Positions 14,741-22,250 of a stretch of 26,463 nucleotides of DNA are shown here, in pieces. The notes under the pieces are model-generated. The model worked only from the letters and a program-made list of their open reading frames with translations, was not told the origin of the DNA and searched no databases. The DNA lies in the NCBI GenBank assembly GCA_035566435.1, contig DATMRF010000010.1, positions 1-26,463 of the forward strand. Reading direction: 5' to 3'. Position 1 is the first letter of the stretch. The number at the start of each line of letters is the position of its first letter. The stretch comes from DATMRF01 sp035566435. GTDB lineage: Bacteria > Verrucomicrobiota > Verrucomicrobiia > Limisphaerales > UBA8199. A program made the position numbers and the translations under genes.

Positions 14741-16447
14741 TCACGGCGAGAGTACGCGGTAGAAACGGCCGGGAAAATTCGCCCATGCGGGATCGCCAAA
14801 ATAGGAGAAACCATCGGTGAGCGTGTTCGTCCCCACCGGAGACCAGATGGGATGAGCCAGTTCCGTGCAGGCTTGCACTACGATGACAAGGTTGCTGGAC
14901 CCAGTGATGACGAACCCGAATTGATTCGTCCGCACGCCGACGGCGGTAATCTGCAGCGACGGACTCAACTGTTTGGTTGGTTGACCGCCAAACGCCGGAG
15001 CCCAGCCCGTGGTCCCCGGCAAGTAATAGACCGTCACACTGTTGGCACCGTAGAATATAGACGAGCCAATACTGGGTACGTTCCCCTGGAAATAGACTCC
15101 TTTCAACCCCGTGCAGGAAGAAAACGCGTAGTCCCCGATGTTCGTAACGCTGTGGCCGACAGTGACGCTGGTCAGGCTGGAACAGAATGAGAAGGCCGAG
15201 CCTCCGATGCTCGTGACGCTGCGGGGGATCGTGAGGCTGCTCAGGCTCGTGCAGGAATCGAAAGCACCATCCCCGATACCGGTAACGCCGTCGGGGATCG
15301 TCAAGCTGGCCAGGTTGACGCAGCTATAAAACGCGTACCTTCCAATGCTGATGACGCTGTTGGGAATCGTGACGCTCGCCAGGCTGACGCAGGAAGCAAA
15401 CGCAAAGCTTCCGATGTTGGTGACGCTGTTGGGAATCGTGACGCCGGTTAGCCTAGTGCAGGAAGAGAACGCGTCGCTTCCGATGCTGGTGACCCTGTTG
15501 CCGATGGTGACGTTAGTGAGACTGGCGCACCATTGAAAGGCAGAGTTTCCGAGGCTGACGACGCCGTTGCCGATCGTGGCGCTGGTCAGGTTGGTGCAGT
15601 TGTTGAACGCCAAGTCCCCGAGGCTCGTCACGCTGTCGGGGATATTGATGCTGGTCAGGCTGCTGCAGTTGATGAACGCATCGCTTCCGATGCTAGTGAC
15701 TCCGCTGGCGATCGCGACACTCGCCAAGCCGCTGCAAGAGGAGAACGCTTGGGTGCCGATGCTGATGACGCTGTTGGGGATCGTGACCCCAGTCAGCCTG
15801 GTACAGCCGGAAAACGCAAAGCTCCCGATGGTGCTGACGTAATGGCCCATTGTGACACCGGTCAGGTTGGTGCAGCCAGAGAAAGCTGACGGTCCGATGT
15901 TGGTTACGCTGTTGGGAATCGTGACGCTGGCCAGGCTCGTGCAATTCTGTACCACCCCGTTCTCGAGGCCGGCAACGCCACCGAGGATGGTGATGTTGGT
16001 CAGGCTCGTGCAGGAAGAGAATGCAAAACTTCCCATGCTCCTGACGCTGCTAGGGATGGTGACACCCGTCAGGTTGCTGCATGAGGAAAACGCGAAGCTT
16101 CCGATGCTCGTGACGCTGTCCGGAATGGTGACGTTCGTTAGGCTGCCGCTGCTTGAGAACGCAGAGTCCCCGATGCCGGCCACGGGCCAGCCAGTGATGG
16201 TGCCGGGGATGATCACTGAACCGCCGGATCCGGTGTATCCCGTAATGGTGACATTGGTCGTCCCGCTGTTGGTATTGATCGTGTAATTGAATTGAGCCTG
16301 GCCCACGGCAGGAAAGGTCAATAACGGCAGCAGGAGAATCCACGAGAGGGAAATAAGCCACCGGGGGCGCCGTTTGATGGGAATGGACGGACGGCACATC
16401 GGTCCCCGACGCGCTGCATCGGAGGCGCTGAATGTTTTCGTGCTCAT
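14741..16447 (-). CDS. Secreted BspA-type leucine-rich repeat protein
   Basis: The 568-residue protein has a charged N-terminus, a signal segment WLISLSWILLLPLLTFPAVGQAQ (about 30-52), then seventeen 23-residue repeats (about 92-482) of the form IGxxAFssCtsLTsVTIPnSV. This is the LRR_5/BspA pattern, a right-handed solenoid used in surface binding. A C-terminal module of about 86 residues ends SYFGDPAWANFPGRFYRVLSP (written here in parts: SYFGDP, FYRVLSP). The same module caps other verrucomicrobial exported proteins as I recall, so it may be a sorting or anchoring domain. The start could instead be ATG 16399 (GGGGA just upstream), which also keeps the signal. Ligand unknown. Confidence 0.9.
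   Translation of the reverse strand: MSTKTFSASDAARRGPMCRPSIPIKRRPRWLISLSWILLLPLLTFPAVGQAQFNYTINTNSGTTNVTITGYTGSGGSVIIPGTITGWPVAGIGDSAFSSSGSLTNVTIPDSVTSIGSFAFSSCSNLTGVTIPSSVRSMGSFAFSSCTSLTNITILGGVAGLENGVVQNCTSLASVTIPNSVTNIGPSAFSGCTNLTGVTMGHYVSTIGSFAFSGCTRLTGVTIPNSVISIGTQAFSSCSGLASVAIASGVTSIGSDAFINCSSLTSINIPDSVTSLGDLAFNNCTNLTSATIGNGVVSLGNSAFQWCASLTNVTIGNRVTSIGSDAFSSCTRLTGVTIPNSVTNIGSFAFASCVSLASVTIPNSVISIGRYAFYSCVNLASLTIPDGVTGIGDGAFDSCTSLSSLTIPRSVTSIGGSAFSFCSSLTSVTVGHSVTNIGDYAFSSCTGLKGVYFQGNVPSIGSSIFYGANSVTVYYLPGTTGWAPAFGGQPTKQLSPSLQITAVGVRTNQFGFVITGSSNLVIVVQACTELAHPIWSPVGTNTLTDGFSYFGDPAWANFPGRFYRVLSP
15002..16174 (-). repeat. Seventeen 69-bp coding repeats
   Basis: The LRR units are uniformly 23 codons, with no indels between them, and many adjacent units keep GTGACGCTG-type identity in the DNA. 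This suggests recent unit duplication or gene conversion. One unit (LENGVVQNCTSLASV) deviates in its start. Confidence 0.85.
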
Positions 16448-16651
16448 CTCCGTAGTGATTGCCGAAGCATTTGTGGTATCTAGCGAATACGAGCGCTAAG
16501 TCAATTCCATGCTTGTCACAAGCCCGAGACAAATCTGCAACAAACCTGCAACGAACCTTGGAAAACAGCAGTGAAGAACACTCGGGATGAAAACTCCACC
16601 GGCTTCTCCAGCGAAGTTTGCTGTTGGAACAAACGCCGTCCTGCCTCTTAA

Positions 16652-16695
16652 GTTCTTCACAAGTTCTTCACAGGTTCTTCACTGGTTCTACACAT
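16652..16695 (+). promoter_or_regulatory. Four 11-bp tandem repeats (GTTCTTCACAA-type) before the phosphodiesterase gene
   Basis: Four units of 11 bp start at 16652, 16663, 16674 and 16685, each containing CTTCAC (last one CTACAC). The 11-bp step and the TCAC core resemble the hexamers before pstS, the porin and exbB, so a PhoB-type operator is one reading. A plain tandem repeat is the other. The array ends only 23 bp before the ATG at 16719, which is close for an activator site. The rest of 16448-16651 holds nothing clear. Confidence 0.5.
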
Positions 16696-16707
16696 GAGGA
16701 GTCCAGC

Positions 16708-16719
16708 ATGCGCGCGTGA
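16708..16719 (+). other. Three-codon leader cistron coupled to the phosphodiesterase
   Basis: ATG-CGC-GCG-TGA has a good AGGAG six bases upstream (16697-16701). Its stop overlaps the next ATG (TGATG). The main gene itself lacks a well-placed Shine-Dalgarno, so ribosomes may load at the minicistron and re-start. Confidence 0.4.
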
Positions 16720-17765
16720 TGACCAAGCGTTTACGGCAGTCGGCCGGTCAGTTCCTCAAAAGATTTGCACCTCTTGCCGGACTTTTGGCCGGCCTGGCCT
16801 TGGTGTTGGAAACTGGCGGCTGTGCCTCAGGTCGTCCAGCCCGGCTGCGGGTCGAACATCAGGTTACAGCCGCGCCTACGGGCGACCCGGCCACCTGGCT
16901 GAGCTTAAAGGTGGTGACCTACAACGTTTGGGGCTTGCCCTCCTGGATGTCCGGAGCGCGGTCGGGACGCTACCCGAGAATCGCCCGTGAATTGGAGCGG
17001 CTCGATCCGGATGTTATTTTGCTTCAGGAAGCTTGGACTGCGAACGCCCGGAAATCAGCGCCCGTGAACGGGCGCTGGTCGATCGCTCGGGCTGTGGGAC
17101 AACACACGTTCTTTCAACAAAGCGGTTTGGTAACGCTGTCCAGGCTGCCGATCATCGGCGGTGAGTTTTATCCGTTCTCTCGGGCTGCCTTTCCCGATCG
17201 ATTTGTGAACAAAGGCGTGCTCAAAGTCACCGTCCGGTTGCCGGGCGGGCAGGTGCTGAACATCTGGAACGTACATCTGCAGGATGGGGGCTCGCCGGAA
17301 ATTCGGTACTCGCAAATCCGCGAGGTGGAATCCCATGTGCTGGCGGCGGAGGACGGCCAAATTGCCGATCTGGTCGGTGGGGATTTCAACTGTACGCCCG
17401 AGAGCCCTTTTTGCCGGGAACTTGCCGATTGCGTAGGGCCAAGCGTCCAGCAACTCGGCGGGGGCGAGCCCTTCGTGACCTGGGACGGTTTGTCGGCAAA
17501 CGCCGGCGCGGGCCAAACGCTCGATTACATTTTCATCAGGGGACGCAACACACTGCAAAACCTGCGGGCCGCCTCGCGCGTGGCCTTTGCGGCCGCAAGC
17601 CTGCAGCAGCGGCTTTCTGATCATCTTGGGATTGAAGCAGACATGAGTTTGGACCTGCGTCCGATCCTGGCGGGGACGATCGGCGGCCCGCTGCTCAAGG
17701 AGACTCGATTAAATGCCCTGACCGCCACTCAGTCTGCCTATGCAGGCAGTGACAGCGGGAATTGA
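16719..17765 (+). CDS. Exported endonuclease/exonuclease/phosphatase-fold enzyme, sphingomyelinase-like
   Basis: The product (348 residues from ATG 16719; GTG 16716 is also possible) carries an N-terminal hydrophobic segment ending LETGGCAS, a partial lipobox with Cys near 35, so it is exported and perhaps lipidated. The EEP metal-dependent phosphodiesterase motifs follow in order: TYNVWG, LLQEAW, SGLVTLSRLPI, NIWNVHLQ, VGGDFNCTP, LDYIFIRG and SDHLG. These supply the Asn, Glu, His, Asp/Asn, Asp and Asp-His of the active site. TYNVWGLP and SGLVTLSRLPI are closest to bacterial and neutral sphingomyelinases, so a choline-phosphate or glycerophosphate lipid head group is a likely substrate. The HAD phosphatase gene follows 11 bp later. 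Confidence 0.85.
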   Translation: MTKRLRQSAGQFLKRFAPLAGLLAGLALVLETGGCASGRPARLRVEHQVTAAPTGDPATWLSLKVVTYNVWGLPSWMSGARSGRYPRIARELERLDPDVILLQEAWTANARKSAPVNGRWSIARAVGQHTFFQQSGLVTLSRLPIIGGEFYPFSRAAFPDRFVNKGVLKVTVRLPGGQVLNIWNVHLQDGGSPEIRYSQIREVESHVLAAEDGQIADLVGGDFNCTPESPFCRELADCVGPSVQQLGGGEPFVTWDGLSANAGAGQTLDYIFIRGRNTLQNLRAASRVAFAAASLQQRLSDHLGIEADMSLDLRPILAGTIGGPLLKETRLNALTATQSAYAGSDSGN

Positions 17766-17776
17766 AAGGTTTTCCT

Positions 17777-18697
17777 ATGAGAGCTCTTGCTGGTTGCGTT
17801 TTTTGGTTCGTTGGACTTTCGGTGTCTCTGCTCGTCCAGGCCGAGGAGCCCGACGACAGCCGAATCATCGAACACATTCTGCAAACGCGTCAAGCTCTCC
17901 TCGAAACCGCGCCCGGCACTAATTTGGCCACATCCGCCGTTTTTCTCGCCGTTTGGGATTTCGATGGGACAATCCTCAAAGGGGATTGCTCAGAAGGTCT
18001 GACCATCGCCGGGCAAACCGTCTATCGCGGTCTGGTCGAGGTCGCCATAGAAAGCGGCCTGTCCGAGCTCTACCCACGTGATGGCTTCGGGAGGTTTTGG
18101 ACCGATTACACGAACATGGACACTCGGATAGGCCACTGGCTGGCCTATCCTTTTGTACCACAGATGCTCCGGGGAGCGAGAGCCGGGGAGGTGTTGCGCC
18201 TCAGCCAATCGCATTTTGCCAGCACCTTAAGCAACTACCTGATGGCCTCCTCGGTGAAAATTATCCACGCGCTCGAACGCGGTGGCGTCGAATCTCACAT
18301 CCTCTCAGCCAGTGCCGATCTTTTCGTTAAGGGCGCGGCCCAAAGTCTAGGCGTTCCTGCCAACCATATCCACGGGATCGAAGTGAGGACTCGCGATGGT
18401 CGGCTCACCGAGGAGCTGGTCTATCCGATCACTTGGAACGCCGGCAAGCGGGATCGCCTCATGCAGATTATTGAGGAAATCGAATGTCAGCCCGGCGGCC
18501 GGAAGGCCTTTGTCCTGGCGGGCTTTGGCGACAGCTACAACACCGATGGACCGTTTCTCAAATTCATCGCGACGCGAAGCCTTCCGGCGGGAAAGCCAAT
18601 CGCGGTCTTTTATGACGGCAAAGCCGCCCCCCCCGAGTACCGGGGTCTTTTTTACCAGGCCCGCCACAGGGCCACCATCGGCGACCATTTGAAATAA
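17777..18697 (+). CDS. Exported HAD-family phosphatase, possibly acting on phosphocholine
   Basis: GAAAGG six bases upstream supports ATG 17777 (306 residues). A signal peptide (MRALAGCVFWFVGLSVSLLVQA) directs it to the periplasm. HAD motifs: DFDGT (61-65, nucleophile Asp61 and acid Asp63), Ser178 in LSAS, Lys224 in WNAGKRDRL, and GDSYNTD (251-257). The cap lies between motif I and II, as in PSP-like HADs. Periplasmic phosphorylcholine phosphatase of Pseudomonas (PchP) has the same fold and is paired with phospholipase C or sphingomyelinase, so together these two genes would release free phosphate from phospholipid head groups. The substrate is inferred. Confidence 0.85.
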   Translation: MRALAGCVFWFVGLSVSLLVQAEEPDDSRIIEHILQTRQALLETAPGTNLATSAVFLAVWDFDGTILKGDCSEGLTIAGQTVYRGLVEVAIESGLSELYPRDGFGRFWTDYTNMDTRIGHWLAYPFVPQMLRGARAGEVLRLSQSHFASTLSNYLMASSVKIIHALERGGVESHILSASADLFVKGAAQSLGVPANHIHGIEVRTRDGRLTEELVYPITWNAGKRDRLMQIIEEIECQPGGRKAFVLAGFGDSYNTDGPFLKFIATRSLPAGKPIAVFYDGKAAPPEYRGLFYQARHRATIGDHLK

Positions 18698-18703
18698 GCC
18701 CTT

Positions 18704-18955
18704 ATGAAAATGAATAGTTTTCCATGCGTCCAGGGACTCCGGGAGGGACAACTGTGGAAACTCAAACACCGCTATGTTTATATCGTCGCGTTGATGGGAT
18801 CGAGCCTTCGGTTCAAGTTAATGGACTCTCCAAACGAACCAGGAGAAAGAACGCTGACGAGCGGTGTTGATACGTTCTGGCGCTATTTGCTCTCCAGAAA
18901 AGGAAGGCTGGCAGCCGCGACTGGCCGCGCCGCTGGGACCAGACAGACCACCTGA
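18704..18955 (+). CDS. Small soluble protein of unknown function
   Basis: The 83-residue product begins 6 bp after the HAD gene and contains the segment GQLWKLKHRYVYIVALMGSS, then FKLMDSPNEPGERTLTSGVDTFWRYL. The GQLWK...YIxIV pattern resembles small standalone proteins I associate with this phylum, but no function is known to me. The rest is basic and probably unstructured. It ends within a short hairpin shared with the convergent Gfo/Idh/MocA gene. Confidence 0.55.
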   Translation: MKMNSFPCVQGLREGQLWKLKHRYVYIVALMGSSLRFKLMDSPNEPGERTLTSGVDTFWRYLLSRKGRLAAATGRAAGTRQTT

Positions 18956-18969
18956 GGATGTTCCCTCAG
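18952..18969. terminator. Convergent hairpin holding both stop codons
   Basis: CTGAGG (18952-18957) and CCTCAG (18964-18969) pair around a 6-base loop. The TGA of the small plus-strand gene lies in one arm and the complement of the minus-strand oxidoreductase stop in the other. It may end both transcripts or be coincidence. Confidence 0.35.
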
Positions 18970-20477
18970 ACCTGCTCGGGCACTGTGAACGGCGCGCGAT
19001 AATTTCGTGACACGAGCGTGTTGGCGGACGCGTTATCCAGGAACCGCTCCGCTTTGGGATCGAACTTCAGCGGCAGTCCGAGCTGAACGTTGTCCTTGGC
19101 CATATCGACGCCGTTGGCCTCCAGGTGCCCGGCCATGCGGTCGAAACCCTCTGCGAGGGTTTTGTTGTCCTGGAGAGCCTCTTTGATTTCGCCCGGTTGC
19201 TTTCGCGCACCGAGCCGGTAGGAAATGTTGCCGGTGTGGACCAATCCCGCCGAAAGCACGCCCTCCCGGATCTCGGCATTCAAATGTTTCGGGTCGCGGC
19301 TGCGGACCGCCGCAATCCAGTTGCCTTGGTGCCCGCCGGACTCGGCCGACAGCCCGGTCGGCGTTTTCACATCGGCAGCGGCGTCGCCCTTTTTTTTGCC
19401 GTTGAATCGGGTCATTTCTTTGCCCGCCTTATCGTAAACGATCGCCTCCGTGTAGTCGGGCACGACCACGTAGCCGTTTTCGCAGTCGATGACGTTGCCG
19501 ACGCTGACGCCCCGGTAGCGGTCCATCTTCCATCCGCTGGCCTGGCTTTCCTTGCTTTGTGGCAGGCCGCGCACTTCAAACAGCATTGGAACCTGATATC
19601 CCTGATACACGATCAGCGTGTTCGGCGTTTCGGCGGAATCTTTGTAGCCCAACCGCCCGCCAATGGCCATCGCGAACGGAGCGATCGAATCGTCGCCGAG
19701 GAACCACCGGCAGATATCGACCTGATGGGGGCCCTGGTTGCCGTAGTCACCGTTGCCGTAGGCCCAGAACCAATGCCAGTCATAATGGACCGGACCGAAG
19801 CTGCCGTTGCGCCGCGGCGGGTCCTTCGGCGCGGGGCCGCACCAGATGTCATAATCGATATAGTCGGGCACCTTTTGCGGGCCATCAACGAGTCCGATGC
19901 TTTTGCGGGCCTTGTAGCAAAAACCGCGCGCAACGAGGATCTTCCCAAGATGCCCTTCACGGACATATTGCACGCCCTCCTGAATACCCACCGCGGATCG
20001 GCATTGCGTGCCGCACTGCACAATCCGCCCATACTTCCGGGCCGCCTCGATCATCTTTTGCCCCTCGAAAATATTGTGGCAGGCCGGCTTCTCGACATAA
20101 ACGTCTTTGCCCGCCTGGCAGGCCCAAACGGTGGCCAGCGCATGCCAGTGGTTGGGCACGGCGATGGACACCGCATCCACTTCTTTATTCTCCAGCAGCT
20201 TCCGGATGTCGCCGTAGGTCTCAATACCGCCGCCAATCTCCTTCGCTTTGCCCTCCAGGACATGCCGGTCCACGTCGCACAAGGCGACGAGGCGCACCCC
20301 CTTCATTTTCCGCAACGTGCTGATGTGGCCTGCGCCCTGGCTGCGGAAGCCGATTTGGGCGACGCGGATATCGTTGTTCGCGCCCGCTACCTGGCTCCAG
20401 GACCGAGCACTAAAGCCCAGGGCGGCTGCGCCGAGGGCGGTGGTTTTGAGAAAGTCGCGGCGGGTGAAGATTTTCAT
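18966..20477 (-). CDS. Gfo/Idh/MocA-family oxidoreductase with twin-arginine signal
   Basis: From ATG 20477 the product is 503 residues. KIFTRRDFLKTTALGAAALG is a twin-arginine export signal, so the folded enzyme with its cofactor is probably exported. A Rossmann NAD(P) domain (IRVAQIGFRSQGAG) follows, then NHWHALATVWACQAGKDVYVEKP (in two parts here: NHWHA and VYVEKP); the EKP motif is typical of the family. A substrate domain with WHWFWAYGNGDYGNQGPHQVD completes it. Such exported dehydrogenases abound in Verrucomicrobiota and act on sugars or derivatives; the exact substrate is not readable. An upstream TTG at 20492 and ATG at 20489 are in frame but less typical starts. Confidence 0.92.
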   Translation of the reverse strand: MKIFTRRDFLKTTALGAAALGFSARSWSQVAGANNDIRVAQIGFRSQGAGHISTLRKMKGVRLVALCDVDRHVLEGKAKEIGGGIETYGDIRKLLENKEVDAVSIAVPNHWHALATVWACQAGKDVYVEKPACHNIFEGQKMIEAARKYGRIVQCGTQCRSAVGIQEGVQYVREGHLGKILVARGFCYKARKSIGLVDGPQKVPDYIDYDIWCGPAPKDPPRRNGSFGPVHYDWHWFWAYGNGDYGNQGPHQVDICRWFLGDDSIAPFAMAIGGRLGYKDSAETPNTLIVYQGYQVPMLFEVRGLPQSKESQASGWKMDRYRGVSVGNVIDCENGYVVVPDYTEAIVYDKAGKEMTRFNGKKKGDAAADVKTPTGLSAESGGHQGNWIAAVRSRDPKHLNAEIREGVLSAGLVHTGNISYRLGARKQPGEIKEALQDNKTLAEGFDRMAGHLEANGVDMAKDNVQLGLPLKFDPKAERFLDNASANTLVSRNYRAPFTVPEQV

Positions 20478-20550
20478 AGTTCGCTGCATCAATTGAGGAT
20501 CAATTAGGGAAAAACCTCCCCGCCTTCAACTCCTTTCTTTGGACAGGAGC

Positions 20551-20567
20551 GCCGATTTGTAATCAGC
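20551..20567 (+). repeat. Dispersed palindrome, copy 3
   Basis: GCCGATT-TGT-AATCAGC, one base from perfect, preceded by GGAGC and followed by TTTGC. It lies 26 bp from copy 4. Confidence 0.75.
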
Positions 20568-20592
20568 TTTGCGCATCCCCACCCGCGCCAGC

Positions 20593-20609
20593 GTCGATTT
20601 GTAATCGGC
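20593..20609 (+). repeat. Dispersed palindrome, copy 4
   Basis: GTCGATT-TGT-AATCGGC, with flank AGC upstream and TTG downstream. It is a tandem neighbour of copy 3 in the gap before the exbD hairpin. Confidence 0.75.
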
Positions 20610-20642
20610 TTGACCGTGACCGCGGCCGTCTTTTGCTATTCA

Positions 20643-20714
20643 CCGGGAGGGCGAGCGTCCGCGCGAGCCCCGCGCTCACAAAATTTGGGCTCGTGCGGAC
20701 GCTCGCCCTCCCGG
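20643..20714. repeat. 28-bp-arm hairpin after the exbD gene
   Basis: Arms 20643-20670 and 20687-20714 match at 27 of 28 positions (outer end CCGGGAGGGCGAGCGTCC), with a 16-base loop. It begins 6 bp after the exbD stop on the minus strand. The size and near-identity suggest a recently placed element; it could also protect the 3' end of the exb-tonB message. Confidence 0.85.
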
Positions 20715-20720
20715 CATGGC

Positions 20721-21131
20721 TTACTGCGCCGTCTCCGTGGCCAGGCCGACCTTGGTGATGTCGGCTTGCTGCAACACGTCCAACACGCTGATGACCTTCT
20801 GATAATCCACGTCCGCCGCGCCCCGGACCACGACGCTCGTATCCGGGTCGCCTGTCTTCATCGCGACGAGCGTTTGTTTGAGAGCGGCCAGTTCGACAGG
20901 CTGTTCGTTGAACACGATGCGGCCGGAGGTTTCGACCAGGATGCGATTGACCTTCGGCGGCGGCGCAGGCGTGTTGTTCTTTTTCGGAGAAGGCAAATTC
21001 ATCTCCAGGTCGTTCGACAACTGTGGCGTGGTGATGATAAAGATCACCAGCATCACAAACGCCAGGTCGAGCAACGGCGTGATGTTCAGCTCGTTGAGCG
21101 AGCTGTGGTGGCCGTGGGAAAACTTTTTCAC
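20721..21131 (-). CDS. ExbD/TolR-family protein 2
   Basis: This 136-residue membrane protein has one N-terminal helix containing LLDLAFVMLVIFIITTP with Asp22, the proton-carrying residue of ExbD/TolR, then a periplasmic domain ending VISVLDVLQQADITKVGLAT. It works with ExbB to use the proton gradient to drive TonB. The gene overlaps tonB by 4 bp (ATGA). It is the second ExbD-type gene of the operon and closely resembles the first in its first 30 residues, so it arose by duplication. Confidence 0.93.
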   Translation of the reverse strand: MKKFSHGHHSSLNELNITPLLDLAFVMLVIFIITTPQLSNDLEMNLPSPKKNNTPAPPPKVNRILVETSGRIVFNEQPVELAALKQTLVAMKTGDPDTSVVVRGAADVDYQKVISVLDVLQQADITKVGLATETAQ

Positions 21132-21811
21132 CGGCTGCTCAAATGCATGACGTCTTCCGTTCGCTCGCTCTCGACGTCAAAGCGCGTAACGAAGGTCGGC
21201 GGAAAGCCCTTGGGGGGCGGCCGGCTGATGACCGGTGTCGCGGCCAGTGCTTCCTTGACGGTCTTGTCCCAACGCGCGTTGCCGGACCCTTTCAACCAGC
21301 GCGAACTCGTCACCTTTCCCTCCGCATCGATGCTCAACGACACCTCCGCCACGAAACTGGCGTCATCCATGTCGTCGGGCCGGTTCCAACGCGCGCGCAA
21401 AGCATGCTCCACGATCCCCTTGTACACGGCGTTCGGGTCCGACGCGCTTTGGACCGCCTTGGCGCCGTCGTTAAACTCAAAAGCGGCCAAACTCACCGCC
21501 GCTGGGGCCACAGATGCCGGCGTTTCCGCCGGCGGCGGCGCGGCGGCCGTTTCGACCCTGGGTGGCGGCGCAACCGCAGCCAGCTTGGGTGTCTCCACCG
21601 GCTTTGGCGGTTCGACCTTGGGTTCGGGCGGCTTTGGGGGCTCAGGCTTCTTTTCCTTTGGCGCCATCGTCACCGTAATCTCTTTAAGCTTCTTCCCAAG
21701 AATGCCCTGCCGGGCCGCAAAGAAAAACAGGACCACCACCAGCCCGATGTGAAACACGAGCGAGAGCGTCAGATTGAGTTTCGACGAATTGCGTTTTTTG
21801 CGTTGATTCAT
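21128..21811 (-). CDS. tonB: TonB-family energy transducer
   Basis: The 227-residue protein has one N-terminal membrane helix with the conserved SxxxH pair (Ser17, His21) of TonB. A proline/lysine/glutamate-rich spacer (about 50-105) crosses the periplasm, and a C-terminal TonB-like domain (about 130-220) is recognisable from YKGIVEHALRARWNRP and SRWLKGSGNARWDKTV. It links ExbB/ExbD to outer-membrane TonB-dependent receptors. No receptor gene is in the window. It overlaps the next exbD by 4 bp and starts 3 bp after the first exbD. Confidence 0.9.
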   Translation of the reverse strand: MNQRKKRNSSKLNLTLSLVFHIGLVVVLFFFAARQGILGKKLKEITVTMAPKEKKPEPPKPPEPKVEPPKPVETPKLAAVAPPPRVETAAAPPPAETPASVAPAAVSLAAFEFNDGAKAVQSASDPNAVYKGIVEHALRARWNRPDDMDDASFVAEVSLSIDAEGKVTSSRWLKGSGNARWDKTVKEALAATPVISRPPPKGFPPTFVTRFDVESERTEDVMHLSSR

Positions 21812-21814
21812 GTT

Positions 21815-22243
21815 CTACTCCTTTTTGGCCGAGGCGTCCGGAAACGCCTCAGTAGCCAGGTTCACTTTGCCGACGTTCGCCTGTTGCAGCATGTCCATGA
21901 CGCCGACGATGCGCTGATACTTCGTCCGCCCGGAACCCCGAATCACGATGTTCAAATCAGGCGTATCCATGCGCATCCCCGCGACCTTCTCCTGCAAGGC
22001 CGCCAGATCGACGGGATCTTTGTTCAAGTACATTCTGCCGTCGCTCTCGACTGTCACGTAATTGATCTTCGGCTTGGGATCCTTCGGGCGTTTGGCGGCG
22101 GACGGCAAATCGACATCGAGATCGTTGACCACGGGAGTCGTGGTAATGATGAAAATGACCAGCAGCACGAACGCCAGGTCCAGCAGCGGTGTGATGTTCA
22201 ACTCCGCCAGCGCATGGTGATTGCTCTTGGAACATTTCTTCAT
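21815..22243 (-). CDS. exbD: ExbD/TolR-family protein 1
   Basis: A 142-residue ExbD-type protein: LNITPLLDLAFVLLVIFIITT with Asp22, then a periplasmic domain with SGRTKYQRIVGVMDMLQQAN. It is encoded 7 bp after exbB, in the usual order. The N-terminal 30 residues are near-identical to those of the ExbD protein at 20721, while the periplasmic parts differ more, so the two may serve as a mixed pair. Confidence 0.93.
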   Translation of the reverse strand: MKKCSKSNHHALAELNITPLLDLAFVLLVIFIITTTPVVNDLDVDLPSAAKRPKDPKPKINYVTVESDGRMYLNKDPVDLAALQEKVAGMRMDTPDLNIVIRGSGRTKYQRIVGVMDMLQQANVGKVNLATEAFPDASAKKE

Positions 22244-22250
22244 CTCTCCC

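Noticed and set aside
15002..16174. CRISPR array
   Set aside because: The 69-bp periodicity is in-frame LRR coding sequence, with no unique spacers.
19125..20507. Open frame of 460 codons opposite the oxidoreductase gene
   Set aside because: It is the shadow of a high-GC gene with strong Gfo/Idh/MocA motifs on the other strand.
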